Assembly (NCBI RefSeq): GCF_009377235.1
Contig: NZ_VMNX01000065.1
Span: forward strand, 1 to 41,710
Direction: 5' to 3'
Length of the DNA stretch: 41,710 nt
From: Streptomyces acidicola
Lineage (GTDB): Bacteria; Actinomycetota; Actinomycetes; Streptomycetales; Streptomycetaceae
The position numbers and the translations under genes were made by a program. Positions 14,482 to 23,169 of the stretch are shown piece by piece. Numbering within the stretch: the stretch's first letter is position 1; each line of letters starts with the position of its first letter. The notes below the pieces were generated by a model. The model did no database searches and had not been told where the DNA came from. It worked only from the letters and a program-made list of their open reading frames with translations.

Positions 14482-16341
14482 TCAGGTCACCAGGCCGCTG
14501 CCCGCGACGGTGGGCCGGCGCGCCGCCGGCGGCAGGGCCGGCACGTTGCTCGTGTCGGCGGCGGCGGAGGCCGCGTCGTAGGCCGAAACCGTGCTGTCGC
14601 CGACAGACATGATCGTGCCGTCCTCCACGTGCTCCAGCGCACCGGTCAGGTCCGGGGCGCCCACCTGTTCCGGGGCCCGTACCCGGCTCCCGAGCTCGGC
14701 GAGAGGCGTTCCCGTGGCGCTGGCTTCGGCCCGCGGGGCGTCGGAGCCGGCGATCGACAGGGACTCGGGGGTGGCCGACGCGCCGTCGGTCGCCCAGCGC
14801 TGCGTGTCCGAGCCGTCGCGGACCTTGACCACGATGTCGGCTTTCGGGTCCGAGTTGGTGGGGGCGACGGCGAGCTCCTCCTCCCAGCGGGGCAGTAACT
14901 CGCCCTGCACGGTGAGGTCGTAGCGCACGTCCTCGGCACGGTCGGCCTTCTCGGAGGTGCACTCGCCCAGGACGACGACCCCGGCGTCCACGTGCGAGTC
15001 CAGGCACAGTTCGGGGTTGGCGACACTGCGCAGTTGGCCGTCGTCCTCGTACGACCACTTCTGTGTCCAGGCGGACGAGCACACCGCGAGTTCGGTCGCG
15101 GCGCCCTCCTTCGCCTTGCCGCGTATGTCGAGACACAGGTCGGCGTCGACATTGCGCAGCCGGGTCTGGTCGGGGGTGGTGGACATGCCTGCCGAGTCGG
15201 GGGGCGGGGACGACGTGGGCGCGGGCGTGGTCCCGGGGTCGGGTGCCGTGCTGCGGCCGCCGCTGGCGCTGGTCGACGCGGCGGGGTCGGCTCCGCTGCC
15301 GTCGTCCGAGAGCATCGCGATGGACAGGACGAGCGCAATCAGGGCTCCCGAGGCGGCACCGACACCGGTGAGCAGGGCCCTGCCGTTGATGCGCGGTGCG
15401 GCCGTGCCGCGGGCACGGCGCTGGGGAGGGATACGGGACAGCAGACGGTGCCGGCCGTTGTTCGCGGCGCGTCGGCCACCCCCCTGGCGCAAACCGCTCT
15501 GCGAGCCGCGGTCGGGCCGCGAGTCGAGGTAGCGGCGCGCGCCCCAGCCGAGCACGGCCTCGGCGAGCAGACCTGCCAGCGATCCCTCGAAATGGCTGAG
15601 TTGCTCGGCGGCGTAACGGCAGTAGCGGCACTCCAGCAGATGTTGCTGCACATCGGGGAGCAGGGCGCCGCCGCGCCGAATCGGCACATCCAGCAGCCGG
15701 TTGTAGAAGCGGCAGTCCTTGCCCGGCGCGAGTTCACGATGGGCGCGGACACAGCCCTGACGGAATTGCTCGCGGGCCTGCTCCAGTGCCGTCGCCGCGG
15801 TGTCGGGGTCCATGCCCAGCAGACCGGCGGGAATGGTGATCGGTTCCGCTTCCACCTCGGTGTGCCACAGCAGACACTGGGCGAGTCCGGGCAGGGCCTG
15901 AAAAGAACGCTCGGCGAGCTTGCGATTGTCCGGCGTCATGGACTTCGCGGCGCGCATGCCGCGGCCCCCGGCGGGTTTTCTCAGGTCCGGCAGAACGGTG
16001 GAGAGCTCGTCCTGTGCGGACCACTCCTTGACCATGTCCCGCACGGTCACGAGAAGGCGGGGGCGCAGGGCGACGCCCGACTCCCCCCGTATCAGCCCCT
16101 CCAGCACCCGGTGGAAGGAGGCGGCCGTAACCATCGAGGCTGCGTTCGCCGAAGAAGCGAGGCAGATGACCGCGTAGTCGTGCGTCGATTGCCAGTGCCG
16201 TGCCATCAGCACCGCGACGGGGTCGCCGGCCTCGCTCTCCGGCCTGCCTCTCAGCTGGGCGGCGAGGTTCTCGTCCGATACCCCGGGAATCACGCCGGGG
16301 CGCGGCGGATAGGACGGGCGTGGGGGGTGGGGGGTGTGCAC
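14482..16341 (-). CDS. ECF sigma-like / zinc-finger / transmembrane / ricin-lectin fusion protein
   Basis: A 619-aa protein joining cytoplasmic transcription domains to an extracellular lectin. Residues about 40-115 resemble sigma region 2 ('ARHWQSTHDYAVICLASSAN' and 'ALRPRLLVTVRDMVKEWSA'). Residues 145-205 resemble sigma region 4 ('FQALPGLAQCLLWHTEVEAE' then a helix-turn-helix-like stretch). Residues 210-250 form an anti-sigma zinc finger (His234, Cys238, Cys241 in 'HLLECRYC'). A single hydrophobic segment lies at about 322-344, then a Ser/Pro/Thr-rich linker, then a ricin-type beta-trefoil (about 395-520) with 'TQKW' and 'TQRW' repeats. The start GTG 16341 has GGAAGGAAA about 8 nt upstream; longer frames lack support. 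It may sense carbohydrate outside and control transcription inside, or serve only as a tethered sigma; this is inference. Confidence 0.82.
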   Translation of the reverse strand: MHTPHPPRPSYPPRPGVIPGVSDENLAAQLRGRPESEAGDPVAVLMARHWQSTHDYAVICLASSANAASMVTAASFHRVLEGLIRGESGVALRPRLLVTVRDMVKEWSAQDELSTVLPDLRKPAGGRGMRAAKSMTPDNRKLAERSFQALPGLAQCLLWHTEVEAEPITIPAGLLGMDPDTAATALEQAREQFRQGCVRAHRELAPGKDCRFYNRLLDVPIRRGGALLPDVQQHLLECRYCRYAAEQLSHFEGSLAGLLAEAVLGWGARRYLDSRPDRGSQSGLRQGGGRRAANNGRHRLLSRIPPQRRARGTAAPRINGRALLTGVGAASGALIALVLSIAMLSDDGSGADPAASTSASGGRSTAPDPGTTPAPTSSPPPDSAGMSTTPDQTRLRNVDADLCLDIRGKAKEGAATELAVCSSAWTQKWSYEDDGQLRSVANPELCLDSHVDAGVVVLGECTSEKADRAEDVRYDLTVQGELLPRWEEELAVAPTNSDPKADIVVKVRDGSDTQRWATDGASATPESLSIAGSDAPRAEASATGTPLAELGSRVRAPEQVGAPDLTGALEHVEDGTIMSVGDSTVSAYDAASAAADTSNVPALPPAARRPTVAGSGLVT

Positions 16342-16906
16342 AGAGCGGTTTCCTTCCGAGGCGCAAAGGTGGCACACAGAGGTGGTTACCGAAAAGGAGC
16401 GCCTGATTGGTGCGGACCTTTTTCGGCGGTGCGCCGGGAAAACGGCCCGAGGGGACTGACAGAGCCGCACGGTGGCCGCCGGCCGAGGACCTTTTGGGCC
16501 CGTCGACGAACCGAGAAGCCGAGCGGCGTTTCAGACCTGGCCAATGCCCGTACGCAGGGAAGTTCACCCTTGCACAAGTAACTCGCGGCTAACAAGGCAC
16601 TTGGGCAACATCCGGCCTGCTGAAGGAAAGTCAAAACGTGTCCTGCTCGACACATGAAAGGCGAGGGCCCCCCTTCGGCGCTGGTGACCGATGCCTCCCG
16701 TATGTCTCCGATCACGGCCTTGCCGGGCCTGTCGAGACGTCAACTCGCCCGGCTCGTACGGGTATTCGCATGCGTTGCGCGCCGGGCGAAGGGGGCACGC
16801 ACCGGGACGGCGCGCACACGCTTCCGAGAAACACGCATTCCGTGGTCGGCCGGGATCGACCGCTCGACGGCCTGATCCTCCCGCCCAAGGGCTTGGGCGG
16901 GAACGC
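16342..16906. other. Intergenic interval upstream of the sigma-lectin gene
   Basis: About 565 bp separates the sigma-lectin gene from the end of the toxin gene; both are on the minus strand. It holds the ribosome-binding site of the former next to 16341 and the terminator of the toxin operon at 16879-16902. The middle (about 16400-16870) shows no gene I can support; short AT-richer stretches near 16575-16650 could be the promoter of the sigma-lectin gene. Confidence 0.5.
16879..16902 (-). terminator. Hairpin downstream of the toxin gene
   Basis: TCCCGCCCAAG (16879-16889) and CTTGGGCGGGA (16892-16902) are perfect complements. The hairpin lies 4 bp beyond the stop of the Fic-like toxin gene, so it is its likely terminator. 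Confidence 0.75.
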
Positions 16907-17287
16907 TCAGATCTGCCAGGACCGCAGCCGGTCCGCGGCGCCGTACACATCGACCTTGTCGGAGATCAGATCGCGCGTGAGGTCCACGAGAGCGCCGTAC
17001 GGCGGATCGATCCCGGCACCGCTCACGAACATGTACGACACGGCGGTCGCGCAGGCGAAGCGGGCGTTGGCGGACGGCAGGGGCCTGAGCAGGGCCAGTG
17101 TGTGCAGCAGTGCCGCGGCACGCCAGGCCGGGTCGGAGTCCACGCCGAGGCGCGGCGGGTCGACGCGGTGGCGGGCCACGGCGGCGACGAGGGCGGAGAA
17201 GTCGTCGACCGTCGGCTGGTCGGGCAGAAGCTCTTCGTGGCGCTGAAGCAGCCAGGGCACGTCGATATGGATGACGGGAGGAGCCAT
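16907..17287 (-). CDS. Fic/Doc-like toxin component with a degenerate Fic motif
   Basis: A 126-aa helical protein resembling Doc (death-on-curing) toxins of the Fic fold, which modify proteins by AMP or phosphate transfer. It has the Doc-like N-terminus ('IHIDVPWLLQRHEELL'), a central helix 'AWRAAALLHTLALLRPLPSANARFACATAVSYMFVSGAGI' that aligns with HPFxxGNxR-A, and a helical C-terminus. In the motif the catalytic histidine position is Arg68 and the phenylalanine is Leu70, while Asn74 and Arg76 are kept. The Fic transfer reaction therefore should not work by the usual mechanism. It lies 3 bp after a ribbon-helix-helix protein, so the pair is a toxin-antitoxin module by layout. The label is moderately sure; activity is doubtful. 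Confidence 0.72.
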   Translation of the reverse strand: MAPPVIHIDVPWLLQRHEELLPDQPTVDDFSALVAAVARHRVDPPRLGVDSDPAWRAAALLHTLALLRPLPSANARFACATAVSYMFVSGAGIDPPYGALVDLTRDLISDKVDVYGAADRLRSWQI

Positions 17288-17290
17288 CGG

Positions 17291-17536
17291 TCAGACGGCC
17301 CGCCCCTCGCCCTTGTCGACCGGTTCGTCCTCCGGGAACGCGGCGGCGAACTCATCCGCGTGCGCCGTGAAGAACTGCCGGAACGCCTCGGCGCCCTCCT
17401 TCAGCGCCCGGTGGCGCACGATGTCGGCCGCGGCGGCCTCGCGCACGAGGGCCTTCATCGACGTACCGCGCTCCTTGGCCATCTGCCGCAGGTCCTCTAG
17501 CTCGCGGTCGCTGAACTCCACATTCAGAGCTGGCAT
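17291..17536 (-). CDS. Ribbon-helix-helix (CopG-like) antitoxin
   Basis: An 81-aa protein whose first 45 residues form a ribbon-helix-helix DNA-binding motif: a short strand 'PALNVEFSD', helix 'RELEDLRQMAKERG', turn 'TS' and helix 'MKALVREAAAADIV'. The acidic C-terminal half ('FFTAHADEFAAAFPEDEPVD') would bind and neutralise the toxin. It precedes the Fic-like gene by 3 bp on the same strand, the standard antitoxin-first order. Such antitoxins normally repress their own promoter, which would lie just upstream of 17536. Confidence 0.85.
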   Translation of the reverse strand: MPALNVEFSDRELEDLRQMAKERGTSMKALVREAAAADIVRHRALKEGAEAFRQFFTAHADEFAAAFPEDEPVDKGEGRAV

Positions 17537-17643
17537 GCCCTCACGGTACCGCGTGGGTACTGACTGGTAAATACCGGCAGGTCAGGACCTGTTGCACGCG
17601 GTACCGACAGAGGGTGCGCCATCCGACGCGGCGGCGTCGAACG

Positions 17644-19887
17644 CTAGGCCTGGTCCGCCACGAACGACGCCATCCGTGCCAGCGCGGCGTTCCAGTTGAT
17701 CGTGTGCTCGTTCGTCGACCAGGACTGGATGTCGTCGATGTAGCAGAACTGACCGACGCAGCCCTGGAGTTTGCTCTGTGCGTACGGGTCCTGGATGCCT
17801 GAGTTCGGACCTCCGGCGAGCGTGCCCCGCGGCGGGTTCGGAAGGCCGGGATCGAGCTGGCGGGCGTACCAGCGGCTGTGCTGGTTGTGCGCGTTGACCT
17901 CGCCGTAGCCCGTCACATAGGACATGTTCAGCGCGTTGCGGCCCAAGATGTAGTCCATGCTCTGGATCGCCCCGTCGCGGTACTTCGACGCGCCCGTGAT
18001 GTCGTAGGCGGTGGCGATGACCACCGCGTTGTTGAGGACCTGGTGGCTGGAGCCCCAGTCGTACAGGTTGTTGTCGGGTGCGTACGGCATGCCGTACGCC
18101 TGTGATTTCAGCGTGGCGAGATAGCGGTCGGCCCCCTTGACCACGGACTGGCGCACCTTGTCCCGGCCGGGCAGCGCGCTCGGGACCATCGCGAGGTCGA
18201 GGCGGCCCGCGGCGGCCGTCCTGGACCAGTCGAAGCCGAGGCTGCCGAAGAGGTCGGCCGTGTGGACCGGGGAGTCGAGGACGAAGTCGGCGAACTCCTT
18301 CTCGCCGGTGGTGAGATAGAGCTCGGCGGCCGCCCAGTAGAACTCGTCGGTGGCGTTGTCGTCCGCGTAGGTGCCGCCTCCGATGCCGTCGTTCGGGTCG
18401 GGGTGGGTGTCGGGGTGTGCGCGGGCCGCCGCCCAGGCCGTCCGCGCCGCCGCGAGCGTCTTCGTCGCGAAGGCCTGGTCGTACGGCTTGTACAGGCGCG
18501 CCGCCTGTGCGGCGGTGGCCGCGAGGTTCAGGGTCGCCGTAGTGGTGGGCGGGTGCAGTTCGCGCTTCTGCGGGTCGGCGTCCGGCATCAGGGGCAGTCC
18601 GGTCCACTGCTCGTCGTGGATCTTGTGGTGCGCCATGCCCGCGAGCGGCTGTCCTGCCGGCACCTGCATCTTCAGCAGGAACTCCAGCTCCCAGCGGGCC
18701 TCGTCCAGCACGTCCGGCACCTTGTTGCCGCTCTCCGGGAGGGCGAGCGTGCCGTCGCCGAGCTTCTCGGCCCGCCCGGTGCGGGCCAGCAGGGACCGCT
18801 CGTACGTGGACAGCAGTTCCCAGGTGGAGATGCCGCCGTTGACGACGTACTTGCCGTGGTCGCCGGCGTCGTACCAGCCGCCGGTGACCTCGAGCGTGTA
18901 GTCGCAGACGCCCGGTTGGCAGGGCACGTCCTTGTCGCCGCGGTTGGGCGCGGCGTTCAGGTGACCGGCCGGGCGGCCGTAGCCGGGGCGCAGGTCGTCG
19001 CGGATCTCGATGCCGCTGCGCTGCGTGTAGTAGTACTTCAGCGAGTCGAGCCGCAGCTGTTCGTAGGCTCCCGGGTCGATGTCGAACGGGCGGCTCGTCT
19101 CGCCGTCGGCGACAAGTGTGAGGTCCTTGACCCGGGTGCGGTAGGAGCCGAAGTCGATCGAGTGGACGTTCTGTCCGGAGGAGGCGTCGAGGCCGCGCGG
19201 CACGGTCCAGCCCTGGGCGACCGTGGTACCGGAGGCGTTCTTCAGCTGCCAGGGCAGCTTCGCGGTGGCGTCGGTGACGAGGGTGGCGTTCTTCGGCCCG
19301 GCGGGCAGGTAGGCGACCTGGTTGACGCGTACCCGCGGCCCGGTGTCGGGCTCGTACACCTCGGGCGGCACCCCGCCGAGCAGCGACACGTCGTCCATGC
19401 AGAAGCGGAACGGGTCGGTGCCGCCGCCGAGTTGGAAGCCGACCTGCCCCTGGGTGGTGTCGACGGGTGAGGTGAACGTGTAGGAGTACGCGTCGCCCGA
19501 GACGCTCAGACGCGGGCTGACCTCGAAGTAGGTGTCGTACGGCGCCGCCGACAGTCCGACGATCGCGCGCAGCACGTTTCCCTCGGGCGCGCCGGACGCG
19601 GTGAAGCTGAACCGGTAGGACTCCCCCTTCACGAGGGTGATGTCGTTCTGGCCGACGGCGGCGTCCCAGCGGTTGGCGGTGCCGCCCGGGATGTCGGCGC
19701 AGAGCCTGCCGTCGGACAGGCCCGCGGTGACGTTGCTCGTCGTCCACCAGGGGGCGGTGGTGGTGTCGAAGGTGCCGTTCTTGACCTGTTCGACCTCCTC
19801 GGCCTCGGCCGGCCCGGCCGGCAGCGCGGTGAGCGCCGCCGCGAGGAGGGCCGTCACGGAGAGCAGGGTGGTTCTGCGTCGTTTCAC
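17644..19887 (-). CDS. Secreted GH9 endoglucanase with N-terminal CBM4/9-like and Ig-like domains
   Basis: A cellulase of 747 aa. The signal peptide is residues about 1-30 ('VKRRRTTLLSVTALLAAALT', cut near AEA-EE). A CBM4/9-type carbohydrate-binding module follows (about 35-165, 'VKNGTFDTTTAPWWTTSNVT'), then a CelD_N-type Ig domain (about 175-265, 'RVRVNQVAYLPAGPKNATLV') and the GH9 alpha/alpha barrel (about 275-745). Catalytic motifs are present: 'GGWYDAGDHGKYVVNGG' (base Asp), 'NAHNQHSRWYA' (His/Arg signature) and 'STNEHTINWNAALA' (acid Glu). GTG 19887 is preferred because it gives a clean signal peptide and GAGGAG precedes it by about 8 nt. A CebR/CelR box lies about 50 bp upstream. No C-terminal cellulose-binding module is present. 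Confidence 0.95.
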   Translation of the reverse strand: MKRRRTTLLSVTALLAAALTALPAGPAEAEEVEQVKNGTFDTTTAPWWTTSNVTAGLSDGRLCADIPGGTANRWDAAVGQNDITLVKGESYRFSFTASGAPEGNVLRAIVGLSAAPYDTYFEVSPRLSVSGDAYSYTFTSPVDTTQGQVGFQLGGGTDPFRFCMDDVSLLGGVPPEVYEPDTGPRVRVNQVAYLPAGPKNATLVTDATAKLPWQLKNASGTTVAQGWTVPRGLDASSGQNVHSIDFGSYRTRVKDLTLVADGETSRPFDIDPGAYEQLRLDSLKYYYTQRSGIEIRDDLRPGYGRPAGHLNAAPNRGDKDVPCQPGVCDYTLEVTGGWYDAGDHGKYVVNGGISTWELLSTYERSLLARTGRAEKLGDGTLALPESGNKVPDVLDEARWELEFLLKMQVPAGQPLAGMAHHKIHDEQWTGLPLMPDADPQKRELHPPTTTATLNLAATAAQAARLYKPYDQAFATKTLAAARTAWAAARAHPDTHPDPNDGIGGGTYADDNATDEFYWAAAELYLTTGEKEFADFVLDSPVHTADLFGSLGFDWSRTAAAGRLDLAMVPSALPGRDKVRQSVVKGADRYLATLKSQAYGMPYAPDNNLYDWGSSHQVLNNAVVIATAYDITGASKYRDGAIQSMDYILGRNALNMSYVTGYGEVNAHNQHSRWYARQLDPGLPNPPRGTLAGGPNSGIQDPYAQSKLQGCVGQFCYIDDIQSWSTNEHTINWNAALARMASFVADQA

Positions 19888-19936
19888 GTCTGGGCTCCTC
19901 GGGGAGATGGGGGCGCACAGAGGTGGCGCATGGGCG

Positions 19937-19950
19937 TGGGAGCGCTCCCA
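19937..19950. promoter_or_regulatory. CebR/CelR operator upstream of the cellulase gene
   Basis: TGGGAGCGCTCCCA is a perfect 14-bp palindrome identical to the established CebR (Streptomyces) / CelR (Thermobifida) site, from which cello-oligosaccharides release the repressor. It lies 50 bp upstream of the GH9 start codon. No CebR gene is in this window; the two LacI genes here have other nearby palindromes. Confidence 0.92.
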
Positions 19951-20064
19951 AATGCGGACGCAGGTCATGCTGTTCGAGACATGACAGCGCGTCAACGGTC
20001 CGGACAGGACTCGTTCCCGTCCGGACCGTAACGGCATCGCATTCGCTTGGCTTCGGCACTTCGG

Positions 20065-23000
20065 TCAGCCGGTCGTCGGCACCTCCAGCCGGCTGATCCG
20101 CACCGCCCCCTTGGCATCGCCCGGGTGAGCGCTGGTCAGGAGAAGCCGGAGCCGGGTGCCGCGCACCGGATCGAAGGTGATCACCGTGGGGGCGTCGGAC
20201 TCCATGACCCAGTCGGTCTTCACACCCCGGACGGGCACGTACCGCCTGCCGTCCCAGACGGACACCTCGACCGAGGCGGGCAGGGAGTGCGTGGCGCCGA
20301 CGGTGAAGGAGACCTCCGCCCGGTCGACCGTACGGGTCCGGCCCCAGTCGACCGAGACCCAGTCCTGCGCACGGGCACCGTCGAACCCGGGGAGCAGGGC
20401 CGTGGCCGCCTTGCTGAACGCGTTGGACCAGCCGGTGGCCGGGTCGCCGTCGAGCATGGCGGACGGGAGGGTGTCGGAGCGCCCCGAGTAACTGGCGTCG
20501 GCGAACGGGAAGTTCGGGGCGGGCGGGTGCTCGGCCTCGAACACGGCCGGTGGCGTGGTGGACTTCGACCGCGCCGGAGTGACGCGGACGGTCACCGTGC
20601 CCTTCCGCAGGCCGTCCGCGCGTGCCGTCACCTTCAGGGAGCCGGCCACGACGCCGGATCGTACGATCCCGAGTGCCTTGCCGTGGAAGGCGGTTCGGGT
20701 GCTCGCCTGGTAGCGCTCGGCGCTCTCCTCGCGCCCGTTGTCGAGGCCCGCCAGCGAGCCGCCGTCGGTGTCGAAGGTGATCAGGTGCTCGGCGCCGGGC
20801 ACGACCACGCCCCGGGCGTCGACCACCTCGGCGGTGACGAAGCACAGCGATCGGCCGTCGGCAGCGAGGGAGGCACGGTCGGAGGTGAGGCGGATCGCGT
20901 ACGGCCGGCCCGCCGTGCGCAGGACGTCCGTGGCGACCGTGCGGCCGTCGCGGCGCGCCACCGCCTTCAGCTCACCGGGCTCGTACGGGACCTTCCAGGT
21001 GAGGTGGAGCTTGCCCGCGCTGCCGTTCGGGCTGGTGTAACTGCCCGGGTAGGGGCCCGAGGTGACGGTCTTGTCGTCGCCGGTCGCCTCGGTGGTCTCC
21101 AGGTAGGGGCGTCCGTCGACGGTCTTCTTGCGGTCGAACTTCCGGACGCCGAGGGACGTGCCGTTGAGGTACAGCTCGACGGTGTCGACGTTGGAGTAGG
21201 CCCACACCTCGACGGTGTCGCCCTCCTCGTGGTTCCAGCTCATGGGCAGCAGGTGGACCATGGGCTCGTCCGTCCACTGGCTCCTGAACAGGTGGTACGT
21301 GTCCTTGGGGAACCCGGCCGTGTCGACCGCGCCGAAGAAGGACGCCTTCACGGGGAACACGTCGTAGGGCGTGGGCTCACCGATGTAGTCGATGCCGGAC
21401 CACAGGAACTCCCCGGTGAACCACTTCCGGTCCCGGTCCTTCTTCAGCCCGTACTCACCGCTGTACGTCCACGTGGCGAGGTTGTTGTCGTACGAGGAGG
21501 TGGCGCGCCTGCCCGGGGTCTGGTTCTCGCCCGTGTTGAGGCGCTCGGGCTCCTGGTAGGTGCCGCGGGTCGACGTCTCGGACGAGGACTCCGACTCGAA
21601 CAGGAACAGCTTCGGGTAGCGGGCGTGCAGGGCGTCGACCGAGGCGGCGGTGTTGTAGTTGACGCCCAGGCCGTCGACCTTGGCGAGGATCAGGTCGGCC
21701 GGGGAGCCCTCGGCGGGCACGCTGCGGTGCCGGTGGGAGCCGATCACGATCGGGCGGGCGGTGTCGTACGTCTTCACTCCGGCGATCAGCCGGTCCGCGA
21801 TGGTGAGGCCCGCGGTGGAGGTGAACTCGGAGATCTCGTTGCCGATGGACCACATGATGACGGCGGGCGAGTTGCGGTTCGCGAGCACCATCTCCGCGAG
21901 GTCCCGGTCGGACCACTCGTCGAAGAAGCGGCCGTAGTCGTACCGGGTCTTGCTGCTGCGCCAGCAGTCGAAGGCCTCCACGATCATGACGATGCCGAGC
22001 CGCTCGCAGGCCGCGAGCACCTCGGGCGCGGGCGGGTTGTGGGAGGTGCGCAGGGCGTTGACGCCCATGCTCTTCATGATGACCAGCTGCCGCTCCACGG
22101 CGTCGGCGTGGACGGCCGAGCCGAGGGCGCCGAGGTCGTGGTGGAGGTTGACGCCGCGGAGTTTGACGTAACGGCCGTTCAGGGTGAGGCCGTTGTCCGC
22201 GTCGATGGTGACGTGGCGGATGCCGAAGGGGGTTTCGTAGGTGTCGACGGTGCGGCCGGCGACGCGGAGTTCGGTCCGCAGGCTGTAGAGCCGGGGTGTG
22301 TCGATGTCCCACACCCGCGGGTCCGGTACGGCGATTTCGTGGGTGACGGTCTCGGGGTCCGCGGCGGCCGTCACGGCGGACTCCGTGCGGGCGACCGTGC
22401 GGCCGTCGGGGTCGACGACGCGGGATCTCACGGTGACCTCCGTGCCGGTTCCCGACGCGTTGACGACGGTGGTCCGGGCCCGCAGGAGGGCGCGCTCGCC
22501 GCTCAGCTCCTCGGTTGTCACGTACGTGCCCCAGCGCTGGACGTGCACGGGGTCGGTGACGACCAGACGGGCCGTGCGGTAGATGCCGCTGCCCGAGTAC
22601 CAGCGGCTGCTGGGGAGCCGGTTCTGGACCTTGACCACGATCACGTTGGGGGTGGTGCCGTCGGTGTGCAGCAGGTCGGTGAGGTCGAGGGCGAACCCGG
22701 TGTACCCGTACGGGTGACGGCCGACCTCGGTGCCGTTGCAGTAGACGTACGAGTCCATGTAGACGCCGTCGAACTCCGCCGAGACGCGCTTGCCGGCGAG
22801 GGCGGGCCGGAGGGTGAAGGAGAGGCGGTACCAGCCGAGGCCTCCGGGGAGGAAACCGGTGCCGCTGGTGGTGCCGAACTCGGTGGTGGGGGTCTGCTCG
22901 ATACTCCAGTCGTGGGGCACGGCCACCTGACGCCAGGCCGAGTCGTCGTAGCCCGGGTCCATCGCGTCGGCGTAGTCGCCGGTGGGGTCGGTGATGCCGC

Positions 23001-23169
23001 CGGGATTGACCAGCGCGAAACGCCAGCCGTCGCGGAGGTCGATCGTGCGCCCCGAGGTGGCGTCGGCCGGGCGGGCCGGGGGCTCGGCGGCGGACGCGGT
23101 GCCCGCGAGCGCACCCGCCATCGGCGCGGCGGAGCCCGCGATCAGTAACGACCTGCGCGTGACCGTCAT
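20065..23169 (-). CDS. Secreted GH2 glycosidase (beta-galactosidase-like) with C-terminal F5/8-type domain
   Basis: A 1,034-aa exported enzyme. A twin-arginine-like signal ('TVTRRSLLIAGSAAPMAGAL') ends near residue 28. The GH2 sugar-binding jelly roll (about 42-205, 'VAVPHDWSIEQ' and 'NRLPSSRWYSGSGIYRTA'), an Ig-like domain (about 210-315) and the TIM barrel (from about 320) follow. Acid/base Glu445 is in 'MWSIGNEI'; 'LFLFESESSSE' near 521-531 carries the likely nucleophile (Glu527 or Glu525). A DUF4982-like and a second Ig-like region follow, then a C-terminal discoidin/F5-8 type domain (about 880-1030, 'LDGDPATGWSNAFSK'). ATG 23169 is chosen because GAAGGG lies about 6 nt before it. It is upstream of and parallel to the GH9 gene. 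The exact sugar is unknown. Confidence 0.93.
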   Translation of the reverse strand: MTVTRRSLLIAGSAAPMAGALAGTASAAEPPARPADATSGRTIDLRDGWRFALVNPGGITDPTGDYADAMDPGYDDSAWRQVAVPHDWSIEQTPTTEFGTTSGTGFLPGGLGWYRLSFTLRPALAGKRVSAEFDGVYMDSYVYCNGTEVGRHPYGYTGFALDLTDLLHTDGTTPNVIVVKVQNRLPSSRWYSGSGIYRTARLVVTDPVHVQRWGTYVTTEELSGERALLRARTTVVNASGTGTEVTVRSRVVDPDGRTVARTESAVTAAADPETVTHEIAVPDPRVWDIDTPRLYSLRTELRVAGRTVDTYETPFGIRHVTIDADNGLTLNGRYVKLRGVNLHHDLGALGSAVHADAVERQLVIMKSMGVNALRTSHNPPAPEVLAACERLGIVMIVEAFDCWRSSKTRYDYGRFFDEWSDRDLAEMVLANRNSPAVIMWSIGNEISEFTSTAGLTIADRLIAGVKTYDTARPIVIGSHRHRSVPAEGSPADLILAKVDGLGVNYNTAASVDALHARYPKLFLFESESSSETSTRGTYQEPERLNTGENQTPGRRATSSYDNNLATWTYSGEYGLKKDRDRKWFTGEFLWSGIDYIGEPTPYDVFPVKASFFGAVDTAGFPKDTYHLFRSQWTDEPMVHLLPMSWNHEEGDTVEVWAYSNVDTVELYLNGTSLGVRKFDRKKTVDGRPYLETTEATGDDKTVTSGPYPGSYTSPNGSAGKLHLTWKVPYEPGELKAVARRDGRTVATDVLRTAGRPYAIRLTSDRASLAADGRSLCFVTAEVVDARGVVVPGAEHLITFDTDGGSLAGLDNGREESAERYQASTRTAFHGKALGIVRSGVVAGSLKVTARADGLRKGTVTVRVTPARSKSTTPPAVFEAEHPPAPNFPFADASYSGRSDTLPSAMLDGDPATGWSNAFSKAATALLPGFDGARAQDWVSVDWGRTRTVDRAEVSFTVGATHSLPASVEVSVWDGRRYVPVRGVKTDWVMESDAPTVITFDPVRGTRLRLLLTSAHPGDAKGAVRISRLEVPTTG

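Noticed and set aside
20047..23148. A 1,033-aa open frame on the plus strand, antisense to the GH2 gene
   Set aside because: It is a compositional shadow: Gly/Arg/Val-rich with no domains, while the minus-strand GH2 has complete catalytic motifs. Similar long shadows occur opposite 1330-3363, 7730-10576 and 17582-20845.
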